Of a stretch of DNA of 64,000 nucleotides, positions 46,301-55,830 are shown piece by piece; position 1 is the first letter of the stretch; every line of letters begins with the position of its first letter. Origin of the DNA: Limnohabitans sp. Rim11 (lineage in GTDB: Bacteria; Pseudomonadota; Gammaproteobacteria; Burkholderiales; Burkholderiaceae_C). The stretch covers positions 62,090 to 126,089 of the forward strand of contig NZ_CXOM01000001.1 in NCBI RefSeq assembly GCF_001269365.1. The letters are read 5' to 3'. Both the position numbers and the translations under genes were made by a program. The notes below the pieces were generated by a model, which had not been told where the DNA came from, did not search any database, and saw only the letters and a list, made by a program, of their open reading frames with translations.

Positions 46301-47371
46301 ATGTCCTCCAAAGAGTTTTACACGATTGCTGTCGACTGCATGGGCGGCGATCATGGGCCGAGCGTCACATTGCCGGCTTGCCGACACTTTTTGGACGCGC
46401 ATCCAAAAGCTAAATTGCTTTTGGTAGGGCAGTCAGATGCCCTGGCTGGTTTCAAGCATGAGCGGGCGGAAATTGTTCATGCCAGCGAAGTGGTGGGCAT
46501 GGACGACCCTGTGGAAATTGCGCTTCGCCGCAAAAAAGACTCTTCCATGCGTGTGGCCATCGAGCAAGTTAAATCTGGCGAGGCGGATGCCGCGGTTTCG
46601 GCTGGCAACACAGGCGCCTTGATGGCCATTGCGCGTTATGTGCTCAAAACCATGGATGGTATTGATCGTCCTGCTATAGCGGGTCAGATGCCAAACTTCA
46701 AGGGTGGTGGCACCACCATGCTTGACCTGGGCGCCAACGTCGACTGCGCACCGGAGCATTTATTCCAATTTGCTGTCATGGGTTCGGCCTTGGTTTCGGT
46801 CTTGCAAGACAATGCAAGTCCTACAGTGGGTTTGTTGAATATTGGTGAAGAAGCCATTAAAGGCAATGAAATCATCAAAAAAACAGCCGAACTGCTTCGA
46901 TCTGCTGCTAACTCTGGCGATCTGAATTTCTACGGCAATGTTGAAGGCAATGACATTTTCAAGGGAACCGTCGACATTGTGGTGTGCGATGGTTTTGTCG
47001 GTAATGTGGCCTTAAAAACCAGTGAAGGGCTGGCCACCATGATGGGTGGCTTTTTGAAATCTGAGTTTTCTCGCAGCATCTTCACTAGAATTGCGGCCAT
47101 CTTTGCTTATCCTGTCCTAACTTCGTTTAAAAATAGAGTGGATCACCGCCGCTACAACGGCGCGGCTCTTTTGGGTTTAAGAGGCTTGGTATTTAAAAGC
47201 CATGGTTCGGCGGACGAGCTGGCTTTCGAAACTGCCATCAACCGAGCGTATGATGCTGCCAGACATCAACTGCTGAGTCGTGTTGCGGCTCGAATTGCTC
47301 ACGCGGCGCCCTTGCTTAATTTGCAAGTCAACGCCTCTGAAGATTCGGCCAATGCGGCTGCTACCGAATGA
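46301..47371 (+). CDS. plsX: Phosphate acyltransferase PlsX
   Basis: Converts acyl-ACP to acyl-phosphate for phospholipid synthesis; 356 residues, the same as E. coli. The N-terminal [13 protein letters not shown] and the [16 protein letters not shown] and GFVGNVALK blocks are diagnostic. GTG 46286 is also in frame, but ATG 46301 matches family length; neither has a clear ribosome-binding site, and the preceding stem-loop ends 15 bases before it. Overlaps fabH by ATGA. Confidence 0.95.
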   Translation: MSSKEFYTIAVDCMGGDHGPSVTLPACRHFLDAHPKAKLLLVGQSDALAGFKHERAEIVHASEVVGMDDPVEIALRRKKDSSMRVAIEQVKSGEADAAVSAGNTGALMAIARYVLKTMDGIDRPAIAGQMPNFKGGGTTMLDLGANVDCAPEHLFQFAVMGSALVSVLQDNASPTVGLLNIGEEAIKGNEIIKKTAELLRSAANSGDLNFYGNVEGNDIFKGTVDIVVCDGFVGNVALKTSEGLATMMGGFLKSEFSRSIFTRIAAIFAYPVLTSFKNRVDHRRYNGAALLGLRGLVFKSHGSADELAFETAINRAYDAARHQLLSRVAARIAHAAPLLNLQVNASEDSANAAATE

Positions 47372-48345
47372 CCATTTACTCTCGCATTACCGGCACTGGC
47401 AGCTATCTGCCCCCCAGGCGTTTAAGCAACGCCAATTTGGTTGCCGAATTGGCTGCCCAAGGCATTGAAAGCTCCGACGAATGGATCGTTGAACGAACAG
47501 GCATTCGCGCCAGACACTTCGTTGACGCAGGTGTTGGCAGCAGCGACCTAGGTGCCGAAGCTGCACGCAGAGCCATCGAGGCTGCCGGCTGTCAGCCATC
47601 AGACATCGATCTGATCATTGTGGCCACTTCCACGCCAGACATGGTGTTTCCTTCTACTGCGGCGCTGCTTCAAAATAAGCTGGGCATTGTGGGTTGTCCC
47701 GTGTTTGACGTTCAGGCCGTCTGCAGTGGTTTCATTTACGCCATGACCGTGGCCGATGCCATGATCAAGACGGGTACCGCCAAACGTGCCTTGGTCATTG
47801 GCGCGGAAGTTTTTAGCCGTATTTTGGACTTCAAAGACCGCACCACTTGCGTTTTGTTTGGTGATGGCGCCGGTGCTGTGGTTTTGGAAGCCTCTGAAAC
47901 ACCGGGCATTTTGGCCACCGACATCCATGCCGATGGCAAATATTCAGAAATTTTGTGCGTCCCCGGTCATGTTTCGGGCGGCGCCATCTTGGGCGATCCG
48001 GTCTTAAAAATGGACGGTCAAGCGGTCTTCAAATTGGCCGTCGGCGTGTTGGAAGAAACCGCTCGTGCATCACTGGCCAAAGCTGGCTTGAATGACTCCG
48101 ACATCGATTGGCTCATTCCGCATCAGGCCAACATTCGAATCATGCAAAGCACAGCACGCAAATTAAAAATGTCGATGGACAAAGTCATTGTGACTGTCGA
48201 TCAGCATGGCAATACGTCTGCGGCTTCAATTCCTTTGGCGCTAGACCATGGCGTGCGTTCTGGACAAATTACCAAGGGTCAAACATTGATGCTGGAAGGC
48301 GTTGGTGGTGGATTTACTTGGGGCTCTGTCCTTTTAAAATACTAA
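47368..48345 (+). CDS. fabH: 3-oxoacyl-ACP synthase III
   Basis: Starts fatty-acid chains by condensing acetyl-CoA with malonyl-ACP. The 325-residue protein has catalytic C119 (QAVCSGF), H252 (LIPHQAN) and N282 (GNTSAAS). ATGA overlap with plsX implies coupled translation. Confidence 0.97.
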   Translation: MTIYSRITGTGSYLPPRRLSNANLVAELAAQGIESSDEWIVERTGIRARHFVDAGVGSSDLGAEAARRAIEAAGCQPSDIDLIIVATSTPDMVFPSTAALLQNKLGIVGCPVFDVQAVCSGFIYAMTVADAMIKTGTAKRALVIGAEVFSRILDFKDRTTCVLFGDGAGAVVLEASETPGILATDIHADGKYSEILCVPGHVSGGAILGDPVLKMDGQAVFKLAVGVLEETARASLAKAGLNDSDIDWLIPHQANIRIMQSTARKLKMSMDKVIVTVDQHGNTSAASIPLALDHGVRSGQITKGQTLMLEGVGGGFTWGSVLLKY

Positions 48346-48365
48346 AAAATATTTGTTTTGACATC

Positions 48366-49316
48366 ATGAGTGCTTTCGCTTTTGTTTTCCCTGGCCAAGG
48401 TTCCCAATCTGTGGGTATGTTGGATGCGTGGGGCGATCATCCTGCTGTAAAAGAAGCCGTTCAAGAGGCTTCCGATGCCATGGGTGAAGATTTGGGTGCG
48501 CTCATGCATGAAGGTCCCAAAGAAGCATTGGCTTTAACCACCAACACGCAGCCGGTCATGCTGGTTTCTGCTGTCGCAGCCTACCGTGCTTGGTTGGCCG
48601 AGGGGGGCGCTAAGCCTTCTGTGGTGGCGGGTCACTCATTGGGTGAGTACTCCGCGCTGGTCGCTTCTGGTGTTTTAACGCTTGCACAAGCCGCACCCCT
48701 GGTGCGATTTCGTGCCGCCGCCATGCAAGATGCAGTGGCTGTCGGTGTAGGCGCCATGGCTGCCGTTTTGGGCATGGACGCCGCCAAAGTCATTGAAGGT
48801 TGCGCGCAGGCACAGGCCACTTTTCCTGTTGGGAGTGGCGAAGTTGTAGAAGCTGTTAACTTCAATGATCCTGGGCAAACAGTCATTGCTGGCAGCAAGG
48901 CGGCTGTCGAAAAGGCCTGTGAAGTCTTGAAAACCATGGGCGCCAAGCGTGCGCTTAATTTGCCTGTTTCAGCACCTTTTCACTCCAGTCTCATGAAGCC
49001 TGCAGCCGAAAAGCTCAAAGAAAAATTAGCCGCAACCACGTTTGCTTCGCCACAAATTTCCGTCGTTAACAACATCGATGTGGCTGTAGAAGCCGACGCA
49101 GATCGCATTCGGGATGCTTTGTACCGTCAAGCTTTTGGCCCTGTGCGATGGGTTGAGTGCGTTCAAGCCATCAAAGCCAGAGGCGTGAGCACCGTTGTCG
49201 AATGTGGCCCCGGTAAAGTTTTGGCGGGCATGGTCAAGCGCATTGACGCAGAAATGACCGGCTTGCCCTTGTTTGATCCTGCCTCTTTGGCAGAAGTCAA
49301 AGGAGCCTTGGCATGA
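48366..49316 (+). CDS. fabD: Malonyl-CoA:ACP transacylase
   Basis: 316-residue acyltransferase with FVFPGQGSQ at the N-terminus, nucleophile S91 in GHSLGEYS and H206 in SAPFHSSLM. ATG 48366 is preferred over long upstream frames inside fabH. Its stop overlaps fabG by ATGA. Confidence 0.97.
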   Translation: MSAFAFVFPGQGSQSVGMLDAWGDHPAVKEAVQEASDAMGEDLGALMHEGPKEALALTTNTQPVMLVSAVAAYRAWLAEGGAKPSVVAGHSLGEYSALVASGVLTLAQAAPLVRFRAAAMQDAVAVGVGAMAAVLGMDAAKVIEGCAQAQATFPVGSGEVVEAVNFNDPGQTVIAGSKAAVEKACEVLKTMGAKRALNLPVSAPFHSSLMKPAAEKLKEKLAATTFASPQISVVNNIDVAVEADADRIRDALYRQAFGPVRWVECVQAIKARGVSTVVECGPGKVLAGMVKRIDAEMTGLPLFDPASLAEVKGALA

Positions 49317-50068
49317 GCGCGTTAGCGACAGAATTCAAAGGCCAAGTGGCATTGGTCACGGGCGCTTCAAGAGGCATTGGCGCAGCCATTGCACTCGAAT
49401 TGGCCAAACAGGGTCTTCAGGTCATTGGTACCGCCACCACGGACGACGGCGCGGCACGCATTTCTGCGGCTTTGTCAGCCTATCCTGGTTGCCGCGGCGC
49501 CAATTTAAATGTCAATGACGCTGGCGCAGGTGAAGCTTTGATCGACGAGATTGTCAAATCTCAGGGCGGCCTGCATGTTTTGGTGAACAACGCGGGCATT
49601 ACGCGTGACACCTTGGCCATGCGAATGAAAGATGACGATTGGGATGCCGTTTTGGACACCAATCTGAAAGCTGTTTTCCGCATGAGCAGGGCCGCCATTC
49701 GCCCCATGATGAAGCAGCGTTACGGCCGCATTATCAGCATTACCAGTGTGGTGGGTGCCTCAGGCAACCCTGGTCAAGCCAATTACGCTGCTGCCAAAGC
49801 AGGTGTGGCGGGCATGACCCGTGCCTTGGCACGTGAATTGGGTAGCAGAAATATTACTGTCAATTGTGTGGCCCCGGGGTTTATTGCCACCGATATGACC
49901 GCTGCTTTGCCAGAGGCGCAGCATCAAGCCCTGATGGTTCAGATTCCATTGGGTAAACTAGGCACACCGGAGGATATTGCGCATGCAGTGTCCTATTTGG
50001 CCAGTCCGCTGGCAGGTTACGTTACGGGTCAGGAACTGCATGTCAATGGCGGCATGCATATGTCCTGA
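49313..50068 (+). CDS. fabG: 3-oxoacyl-ACP reductase
   Basis: NADPH-dependent SDR of 251 residues. TGASRGIG is at 16-23 and the triad is S145, Y158 and K162 (NYAAAK), with the NNAG motif at 92-95, all at E. coli FabG spacing. It reduces 3-oxoacyl-ACP in each elongation round. Confidence 0.97.
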   Translation: MSALATEFKGQVALVTGASRGIGAAIALELAKQGLQVIGTATTDDGAARISAALSAYPGCRGANLNVNDAGAGEALIDEIVKSQGGLHVLVNNAGITRDTLAMRMKDDDWDAVLDTNLKAVFRMSRAAIRPMMKQRYGRIISITSVVGASGNPGQANYAAAKAGVAGMTRALARELGSRNITVNCVAPGFIATDMTAALPEAQHQALMVQIPLGKLGTPEDIAHAVSYLASPLAGYVTGQELHVNGGMHMS

Positions 50069-50071
50069 TAA

Positions 50072-50341
<270 letters not shown>

Positions 50342-50347
50342 TCTGAG

Positions 50348-51592
50348 ATGACCCGTCGTCGCGTTGTTGTCACGGGCCTGGGATGTATCAGCCCCGTTGG
50401 AAACACGGTGGCTGACGCATGGGCCAATCTCTTGGCAGGCCAATCTGGTATTGGTCTGATTTCTAAATTTGATACCTCGGCCTTCTCTTGCAGAATTGCA
50501 GGCGAAGTCAAAGGTTTCAATTTAGAGCAGTACATCAGCGCCAAAGAAGCGCGCACGATGGACTCCTTCATTCATTACGGTATTGCCGCAGCAGTGCAAG
50601 CTGTTGAGGATGCTGGTCTTCCTACAGGCGATGCCTTGGACGATGAATTGGCCACGCGCATAGCGTGCATCATCGGATCCGGCATTGGTGGTTTGCCCAT
50701 GATTGAGCAAACGCATGTGGAATACACAGCGCGCGGTCCCCGAAGAATTTCTCCTTTCTTTGTGCCAGCTTCCATCATCAACATGATTGCTGGCCATGTC
50801 TCCATGCGTTTTGGTTTCAAAGGCCCTAATTTGGCCGTTGTGACTGCATGCACCACAGGTCTTCATTGCATTGGCGAAGCCAGTCGCATGATTGAATATG
50901 GTGATGCCGACGTGGTGGTGGCAGGTGGCTCTGAAGCCACTATTTCTCCATTGGGCTTGGGTGGCTTTGCCGCCATGCGCGCCTTGTCTACCCGCAACGA
51001 CGATCCATCAGCAGCATCGCGTCCTTGGGACAAAGACCGTGATGGTTTTGTCTTGGGCGAAGGCGCTGGTGTCATGGTGGTTGAAGAGTACGAACACGCC
51101 AAAGCTCGCGGCGCCAAAATTTACGCCGAAGTTTGCGGCTACGGCATGAGTGCCGATGCGGGGCACATGACTGCGCCCAGCATGGACGGACCTCGTCGTG
51201 CCATGGTATCTGCCATGCGCAACGCAGGGATCAATGCCGATCAGGTCGGTTATCTGAATGCTCACGGCACGTCCACACCTTTGGGTGATGTCAACGAAAC
51301 CAATGCCATCAAAGCAGCCTTAGGCGATCACGCCAAGAAAACAGTGGTCAGCTCTACCAAGTCCATGACAGGTCACTTGTTGGGCGGTGCTGGCGGCATT
51401 GAAAGTGTGTTCACGGTACTGGCTTTGCACCATCAAAAAGTACCACCGACGATTAATTTAGACAATCAAGATCCAGAATGCGATTTGGATTACTGTGCCA
51501 ACACGGCGCGCGATGTCAACATTGAATATGCCCTGAAAAACAATTTTGGTTTTGGCGGTACCAACGGCAGTTTGGTCTTCCGTCGGATCTAA
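50348..51592 (+). CDS. fabF: 3-oxoacyl-ACP synthase II
   Basis: Elongating condensing enzyme of 414 residues, with C168 (TACTTG), H306 (NAHGTST) and H343 (GHLLGGAG). It starts six bases after acpP. It is followed 15 bp later by a strong terminator that closes the fatty-acid operon. Confidence 0.97.
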   Translation: MTRRRVVVTGLGCISPVGNTVADAWANLLAGQSGIGLISKFDTSAFSCRIAGEVKGFNLEQYISAKEARTMDSFIHYGIAAAVQAVEDAGLPTGDALDDELATRIACIIGSGIGGLPMIEQTHVEYTARGPRRISPFFVPASIINMIAGHVSMRFGFKGPNLAVVTACTTGLHCIGEASRMIEYGDADVVVAGGSEATISPLGLGGFAAMRALSTRNDDPSAASRPWDKDRDGFVLGEGAGVMVVEEYEHAKARGAKIYAEVCGYGMSADAGHMTAPSMDGPRRAMVSAMRNAGINADQVGYLNAHGTSTPLGDVNETNAIKAALGDHAKKTVVSSTKSMTGHLLGGAGGIESVFTVLALHHQKVPPTINLDNQDPECDLDYCANTARDVNIEYALKNNFGFGGTNGSLVFRRI

Positions 51593-51597
51593 TTCTT

Positions 51598-52059
51598 TTG
51601 AATTCAAACGCCCCATCGGTCGACTACCCGGTGGGGCGTTTTTCTTTGTCTGTTAGGTTGGCTTTTGCATTGGCTTTAGCGTCTATCGTGCTAATTGTTG
51701 GCGCTCTCTGGTGGGGGTATTTTTCGGATGGGCAATGGAAACTCTTGCTTCCCCTGTGGGCGATGTGTTGCTGGTTTTCATTTTCGACATTAAAACGTGG
51801 TCAACCAAAGTGCTGGTTGTCTTGGGATGGCAGCATGTGGCGCGTTCTAACTTTGTTGCCTAATTTTGAAACTGAGCCGCCTTTACAAACCGGTTACGCA
51901 ATGACCGTACATTTAGATTTTCAGCGTTTGCTATTTGTATCCTTGCGCAATCACCAAGGCGAACACCGTTGGTTTTGGTTGGACAAAGATTCATTTCCTG
52001 ACCGTTGGCATGGCTTTCGTTGCGCTGTATATTCGCGTTCCGAAGCGTTTTCTTCCTGA
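51598..52059 (+). CDS. YgfX/CptA-like small membrane protein
   Basis: Not confidently named. Up to 153 residues: two hydrophobic helices (about 21-45 and 48-62), then a beta-rich soluble part with WLSWDGSMWRVL and a C-terminal DRWHGFRCAVYSRSEA. The last segment resembles the WxxLR end of YgfX/CptA proteins, which pair with succinate dehydrogenase assembly factor SdhE in other bacteria. The listed TTG start lies upstream of the fabF terminator, which covers codons 4-16, so the true start may be TTG 51646 or 51658, shortening the protein by 16-20 residues. It precedes mucD. Confidence 0.6.
   Translation: MNSNAPSVDYPVGRFSLSVRLAFALALASIVLIVGALWWGYFSDGQWKLLLPLWAMCCWFSFSTLKRGQPKCWLSWDGSMWRVLTLLPNFETEPPLQTGYAMTVHLDFQRLLFVSLRNHQGEHRWFWLDKDSFPDRWHGFRCAVYSRSEAFSS
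51607..51643 (+). terminator. Strong intrinsic terminator after fabF
   Basis: AACGCCCCATCGG pairs with CCGGTGGGGCGTT (13 bp with one G-U) around an 8-nt loop, followed by TTTCTTT. It begins 15 bp after the fabF stop and overlaps the 5' end of the next open frame. Confidence 0.85.
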
Positions 52060-52084
52060 AAAAGTATTGGAGTTCATTGTGGTC

Positions 52085-53566
52085 ATGAAAAAAACTGACG
52101 TAAAAACATCTCGAATTTTGGTTTCAGTTGTTTTGTCTTTGGGACTTCTTTCTGGCTTGGCAATGCCACTGCAAGCCAGCGCACAACCAGCGGTTGTGAA
52201 GGGGTTGCCCGACTTCACTGAATTGGTTGAACAAGTTGGCCCCTCTGTGGTCAACATTCGAACATTGGAAAAAGTTCGAACCCAAAATTTCAGCAGCAAC
52301 GGCATGGACGAAGAAACGCAGGAGCTGTTTCGCAGGTTTTTTGGCGTACCCATTCCAAATCCCGGCACACCCAGACAGGCGCCCAGACAAGGCCGCACGC
52401 CAGCACCTGAAGAATCTCAGCCGCGTGGCGTAGGCTCAGGATTTATTTTGACCGCCGATGGTTTCATCATGACCAATGCGCACGTGGTCGATGGTGCCGA
52501 TGAAGTCTTGGTCACACTGACAGATAAGCGGGAATTCAAAGCCAAAATCATTGGCACAGACAAGCGCTCTGATGTGGCTGTGGTCAAAATTCAGGCAACA
52601 GGTCTGCCCGCTGTCAAAGTGGGTGATGTGTCTCGCTTGAAAGTAGGTGAGTGGGTCATGGCCATCGGCTCCCCATTTGGTTTGGACAACTCCGTCACGG
52701 CGGGTATTGTGAGTGCCAAGCAGCGCGACACGGGCGATTACTTGCCCTTTATTCAAACCGATGTGGCCATCAACCCCGGCAATTCTGGCGGCCCTTTGAT
52801 CAACATGCGCGGCGAAGTGGTGGGTATCAACAGTCAAATTTATTCACGCTCTGGCGGCTTCATGGGTATTTCTTTTTCTATTCCCATGGACGAAGCCATG
52901 CGCGTGAGTGAGCAGCTCAGAGCCAACGGTCGGGTGACGCGGGGCCGCATTGGTGTCCAGATTGAACCCGTGACCAAAGAAATTGCAGAGTCCATTGGAC
53001 TGGGTAAAGCCCAAGGCGCGTTAATCAACAGAATTGAAGCGGGCGCACCTGCAGACAAAGCGGGCTTAGAGGCGGGCGATGTGATCATCAAGATTGATGG
53101 CAAGCCAATTGAGAAATCCTCTGACTTGCCCCGACTGGTTGGCAATACCAAGCCGGGGACCAAAAGCACACTGACCATTTTTAGACGAGGTGCTACCAAA
53201 GAGTTGAGCATCGTGATTGCAGAGATGGAACCCGAAAAGGTCGCTAAGCGATCAGCAGAACCTGAGGAAAAACCCAAGGCGACCAACTCCGTTCAGGGTT
53301 TGGGCTTGGTGGTGGCTGATTTGACGGAAGCACAGAAGTCCGAACTGAAAATCAAAGGGGGCGTTCGCGTTGAGAGTTTGCAAGAGCCAGCGCTCAAAGC
53401 GGGATTGCGCGAAGGTGATGTGATTTTGGCCATAGGCAACATTGAAATTGCGCAGGCCAAAGATTTTGTTGCGGCCGTGGCCAAAATGGACAAGTCCAAA
53501 GCAGTCAGCGTGCTGTTCAGGCGCGGCGACCTCACTAGGTTTGCCCTGATCAAGCCGAGTTCTTGA
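52085..53566 (+). CDS. mucD: DegP/DegQ-family periplasmic serine endoprotease (MucD)
   Basis: Envelope quality-control protease and chaperone of 493 residues. It has a signal peptide of about 34 residues ending ASA-Q, and the trypsin-like triad H133 (TNAHVVD), D163 (RSDVAVV) and S234 (GNSGGP). Two PDZ domains follow, at about 285-375 and 400-490. GTG 52079 has GGAG at better spacing and would add two residues. In related genomes rpoE, rseA and rseB precede mucD; here only the YgfX-like gene does. Confidence 0.95.
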   Translation: MKKTDVKTSRILVSVVLSLGLLSGLAMPLQASAQPAVVKGLPDFTELVEQVGPSVVNIRTLEKVRTQNFSSNGMDEETQELFRRFFGVPIPNPGTPRQAPRQGRTPAPEESQPRGVGSGFILTADGFIMTNAHVVDGADEVLVTLTDKREFKAKIIGTDKRSDVAVVKIQATGLPAVKVGDVSRLKVGEWVMAIGSPFGLDNSVTAGIVSAKQRDTGDYLPFIQTDVAINPGNSGGPLINMRGEVVGINSQIYSRSGGFMGISFSIPMDEAMRVSEQLRANGRVTRGRIGVQIEPVTKEIAESIGLGKAQGALINRIEAGAPADKAGLEAGDVIIKIDGKPIEKSSDLPRLVGNTKPGTKSTLTIFRRGATKELSIVIAEMEPEKVAKRSAEPEEKPKATNSVQGLGLVVADLTEAQKSELKIKGGVRVESLQEPALKAGLREGDVILAIGNIEIAQAKDFVAAVAKMDKSKAVSVLFRRGDLTRFALIKPSS

Positions 53567-53782
53567 TCAATGAAATGTCAAGAGTCCCTTTTGAACCACA
53601 GGGTTTTCCCAAGGGGAGAAAATATTTTTTATGTTGGTGTTCGCTAACTTTAAGGTGGGTTGAATCTTAAAAATGGTTAAAATCTGAGCACTTGGACCAA
53701 GATTCATGGCTAAAAAAGCAGGTATGGCTTCACGATGTGGGATGTCCCGCATCAGTCCACCGGTGATCCACAGAACACCCAC

Positions 53783-53822
53783 AAGTTATTCATCAAGCCC
53801 AAGCTTGAATTGTGAATAACTT
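53783..53822. repeat. 40-nt imperfect inverted repeat with embedded DnaA-box-like site
   Basis: AAGTTATTCA-TCAAGC-CCAA-GCTTGA-ATTG-TGAATAACTT: 10-bp and 6-bp stems stacked with a 4-nt bulge and a 4-nt loop. There is no U tract. The right arm includes TTATTCACA on the minus strand, a match to the relaxed DnaA-box consensus. Confidence 0.7.
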
Positions 53823-53910
53823 GTTAATAAGTTTTCTGTTGTGAGCTTGCAACGACCTGCATTGTGGTGTTTTGGGGATGTACGTGTTGGGCTTTTTGCC
53901 TACAATGAAG

Positions 53911-53977
53911 TCCCAACTATCGCAGTTGCCATTGATTGTTGGTTCAGGGCGCGTCCTCATTCGACGCGCCCTTTTTT
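53911..53977 (+). ncRNA. Candidate small RNA ending at the pre-lepA terminator
   Basis: A TACAAT hexamer at 53901-53906 would start RNA near 53913, which then runs about 65 nt to the terminator. The predicted RNA has a small hairpin CAACT-ATCGC-AGTTG and then the GC-rich terminator stem. No -35 box is clear. No known family was recognised; this is a candidate only. Confidence 0.3.
53947..53977 (+). terminator. Strong intrinsic terminator upstream of lepA
   Basis: GGGCGCGTC and GACGCGCCC form a perfect 9-bp stem around CTCATTC, followed by TTTTTT. It lies 45 bp before the lepA ATG and 380 bp after mucD, so it either ends a separate short RNA or isolates lepA from mucD. Confidence 0.88.
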
Positions 53978-54021
53978 CTTGTCTAGCCCTTTGAATCTCA
54001 AACACTTGTAACTGGTCCTTG

Positions 54022-55830
54022 ATGAATCACATCAGAAATTTCTCCATCATTGCGCACATCGATCATGGCAAATCGACACTGGCCGATCGATTGATTCAAC
54101 GTTGCGGTGGATTGCAAGAGCGCGAAATGGAAGCGCAAGTTTTGGACTCGATGGACATCGAAAAAGAGCGCGGCATTACCATCAAAGCGCAGACAGCGTC
54201 GCTGCAATACAAGGCCAAAGATGGCCAAATTTACAACCTGAATCTGATTGATACACCGGGTCACGTTGACTTCTCTTATGAGGTTTCACGCTCCTTGTCG
54301 GCGTGTGAGGGTGCTTTGTTGGTGGTCGATGCCAGTCAAGGTGTTGAAGCCCAAACGGTTGCCAACTGTTACACCGCACTCGACCTGGGCGTCGAAGTTG
54401 TGCCTGTATTAAATAAGATGGATTTGCCGCAAGCAGACCCTGAAAACGCCAAAGCAGAAGTCGAAGATGTGATCGGTATCGACGCCAGCGAGGCCATTCC
54501 GTGCTCCGCCAAAACCGGTATGGGCATCGAAGAAATTTTGGAAGCCATTGTTGCCAAAATTCCTGCGCCGCAAGGCAATCCCAACGCGCCACTGCGCGCC
54601 ATGATCGTTGACAGTTGGTTTGATACCTATGTGGGCGTGGTCATGTTGGTTCGCGTCGTTGACGGTCGCTTGGGCAAGGGTGAGCGATTCAAAATGATGG
54701 CAACGGGGGCTGTGTATAACGCAGACACCATGGGCGTATTTACGCCCTCTAACGAACCCCGTGAAAGCCTCGAAGCAGGTCAAGTGGGTTACATCATTGC
54801 CGGCATCAAAGAGTTGCAAGCCGCCAAAGTGGGCGACACCATCACGCTTGAAAAAAAGCTGCCCAACAATTTAGGACCTGCAGAGCAAGCGCTGCCAGGT
54901 TTCAAAGAAATTCAGCCGCAAGTTTTTGCTGGCTTGTACCCCACCGAGGCCAACCAATACGACTCGCTGCGCGATGCTTTAGAGAAGCTCAAACTCAACG
55001 ATGCGTCATTGCATTACGAAGCCGAGGTTTCGCAGGCGCTGGGTTTCGGTTTCCGTTGCGGCTTCTTGGGTTTGTTGCACATGGAAATTGTGCAAGAGCG
55101 ACTTGAGCGTGAGTTTGACCAAGACCTCATTACCACGGCACCCAGTGTGGTGTACCAAGTGGTCAAGGGCGATGGCGAAGTTGTCATGGTTGAAAATCCG
55201 GCCAAGATGCCCGACCAAGGCAAGATGCAGGAAATTCGCGAGCCCATAGTGACGGTGCATTTGTACATGCCCCAAGACTATGTGGGCCCGGTCATGACCT
55301 TGGCCAATCAAAAGCGTGGCGTTCAAATCAACATGGCCTACCACGGTCGGCAAGTGATGCTCACTTATGAGATGCCGCTAGGCGAGATTGTTTTGGACTT
55401 CTTTGACAAGCTCAAATCGGTGTCCCGTGGCTATGCCTCCATGGACTACGAGTTCAAGGAGTACCGCGCATCCGATGTGGTCAAAGTCGACATTTTGCTC
55501 AACGGCGAAAAGGTCGATGCCTTGTCGATTATTGTGCACCGCACCCAAGCCGCTTACCGTGGCCGTGCTGTGGTGGCCAAAATGCGCGAAATTATCAGCC
55601 GTCAGATGTTTGATGTCGCCATCCAGGCGGCCATCGGCGCCAACATCATTGCCCGCGAGACTGTCAAAGCTTTGCGCAAAAACGTGTTGGCCAAGTGCTA
55701 TGGTGGCGACATTACCCGCAAACGCAAATTGCTAGAGAAGCAAAAGGCCGGTAAAAAGCGGATGAAACAGATTGGTTCGGTTGAGGTGCCGCAAGAGGCA
55801 TTCTTGGCCATTTTGCAGGTGGAAGATTGA
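54022..55830 (+). CDS. lepA: Elongation factor 4 (LepA)
   Basis: Ribosome-associated GTPase of 602 residues. G1 is AHIDHGKST near residue 11, then [14 protein letters not shown] and NKMDLP; the LepA-specific C-terminal domain ends [21 protein letters not shown] 54019 is also in frame, but ATG 54022 matches the family start. Its stop shares a base with the lepB ATG. Confidence 0.97.
   Translation: MNHIRNFSIIAHIDHGKSTLADRLIQRCGGLQEREMEAQVLDSMDIEKERGITIKAQTASLQYKAKDGQIYNLNLIDTPGHVDFSYEVSRSLSACEGALLVVDASQGVEAQTVANCYTALDLGVEVVPVLNKMDLPQADPENAKAEVEDVIGIDASEAIPCSAKTGMGIEEILEAIVAKIPAPQGNPNAPLRAMIVDSWFDTYVGVVMLVRVVDGRLGKGERFKMMATGAVYNADTMGVFTPSNEPRESLEAGQVGYIIAGIKELQAAKVGDTITLEKKLPNNLGPAEQALPGFKEIQPQVFAGLYPTEANQYDSLRDALEKLKLNDASLHYEAEVSQALGFGFRCGFLGLLHMEIVQERLEREFDQDLITTAPSVVYQVVKGDGEVVMVENPAKMPDQGKMQEIREPIVTVHLYMPQDYVGPVMTLANQKRGVQINMAYHGRQVMLTYEMPLGEIVLDFFDKLKSVSRGYASMDYEFKEYRASDVVKVDILLNGEKVDALSIIVHRTQAAYRGRAVVAKMREIISRQMFDVAIQAAIGANIIARETVKALRKNVLAKCYGGDITRKRKLLEKQKAGKKRMKQIGSVEVPQEAFLAILQVED

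Larger units (their letters stand above)
53567..54021. other. 455-bp gene-free interval between mucD and lepA
   Basis: No convincing gene. It holds several structured elements: a hairpin GATGTGGG-ATGT-CCCGCATC (53734-53753), a 40-nt inverted repeat (53783-53822) containing a DnaA-box-like TTATTCACA on the minus strand (53811-53819), a possible TACAAT promoter at 53901, and a strong terminator at 53947-53977. A 37-codon frame from ATG 53706 (MAKKAGMASR...) has no ribosome-binding site and is not called. Confidence 0.6.

Noticed and set aside
53567..53822. Short frames in the mucD-lepA gap, including a 71-codon minus frame and a 37-codon plus frame from 53706
   Set aside because: Neither has a convincing ribosome-binding site or composition, and they run across hairpin elements.
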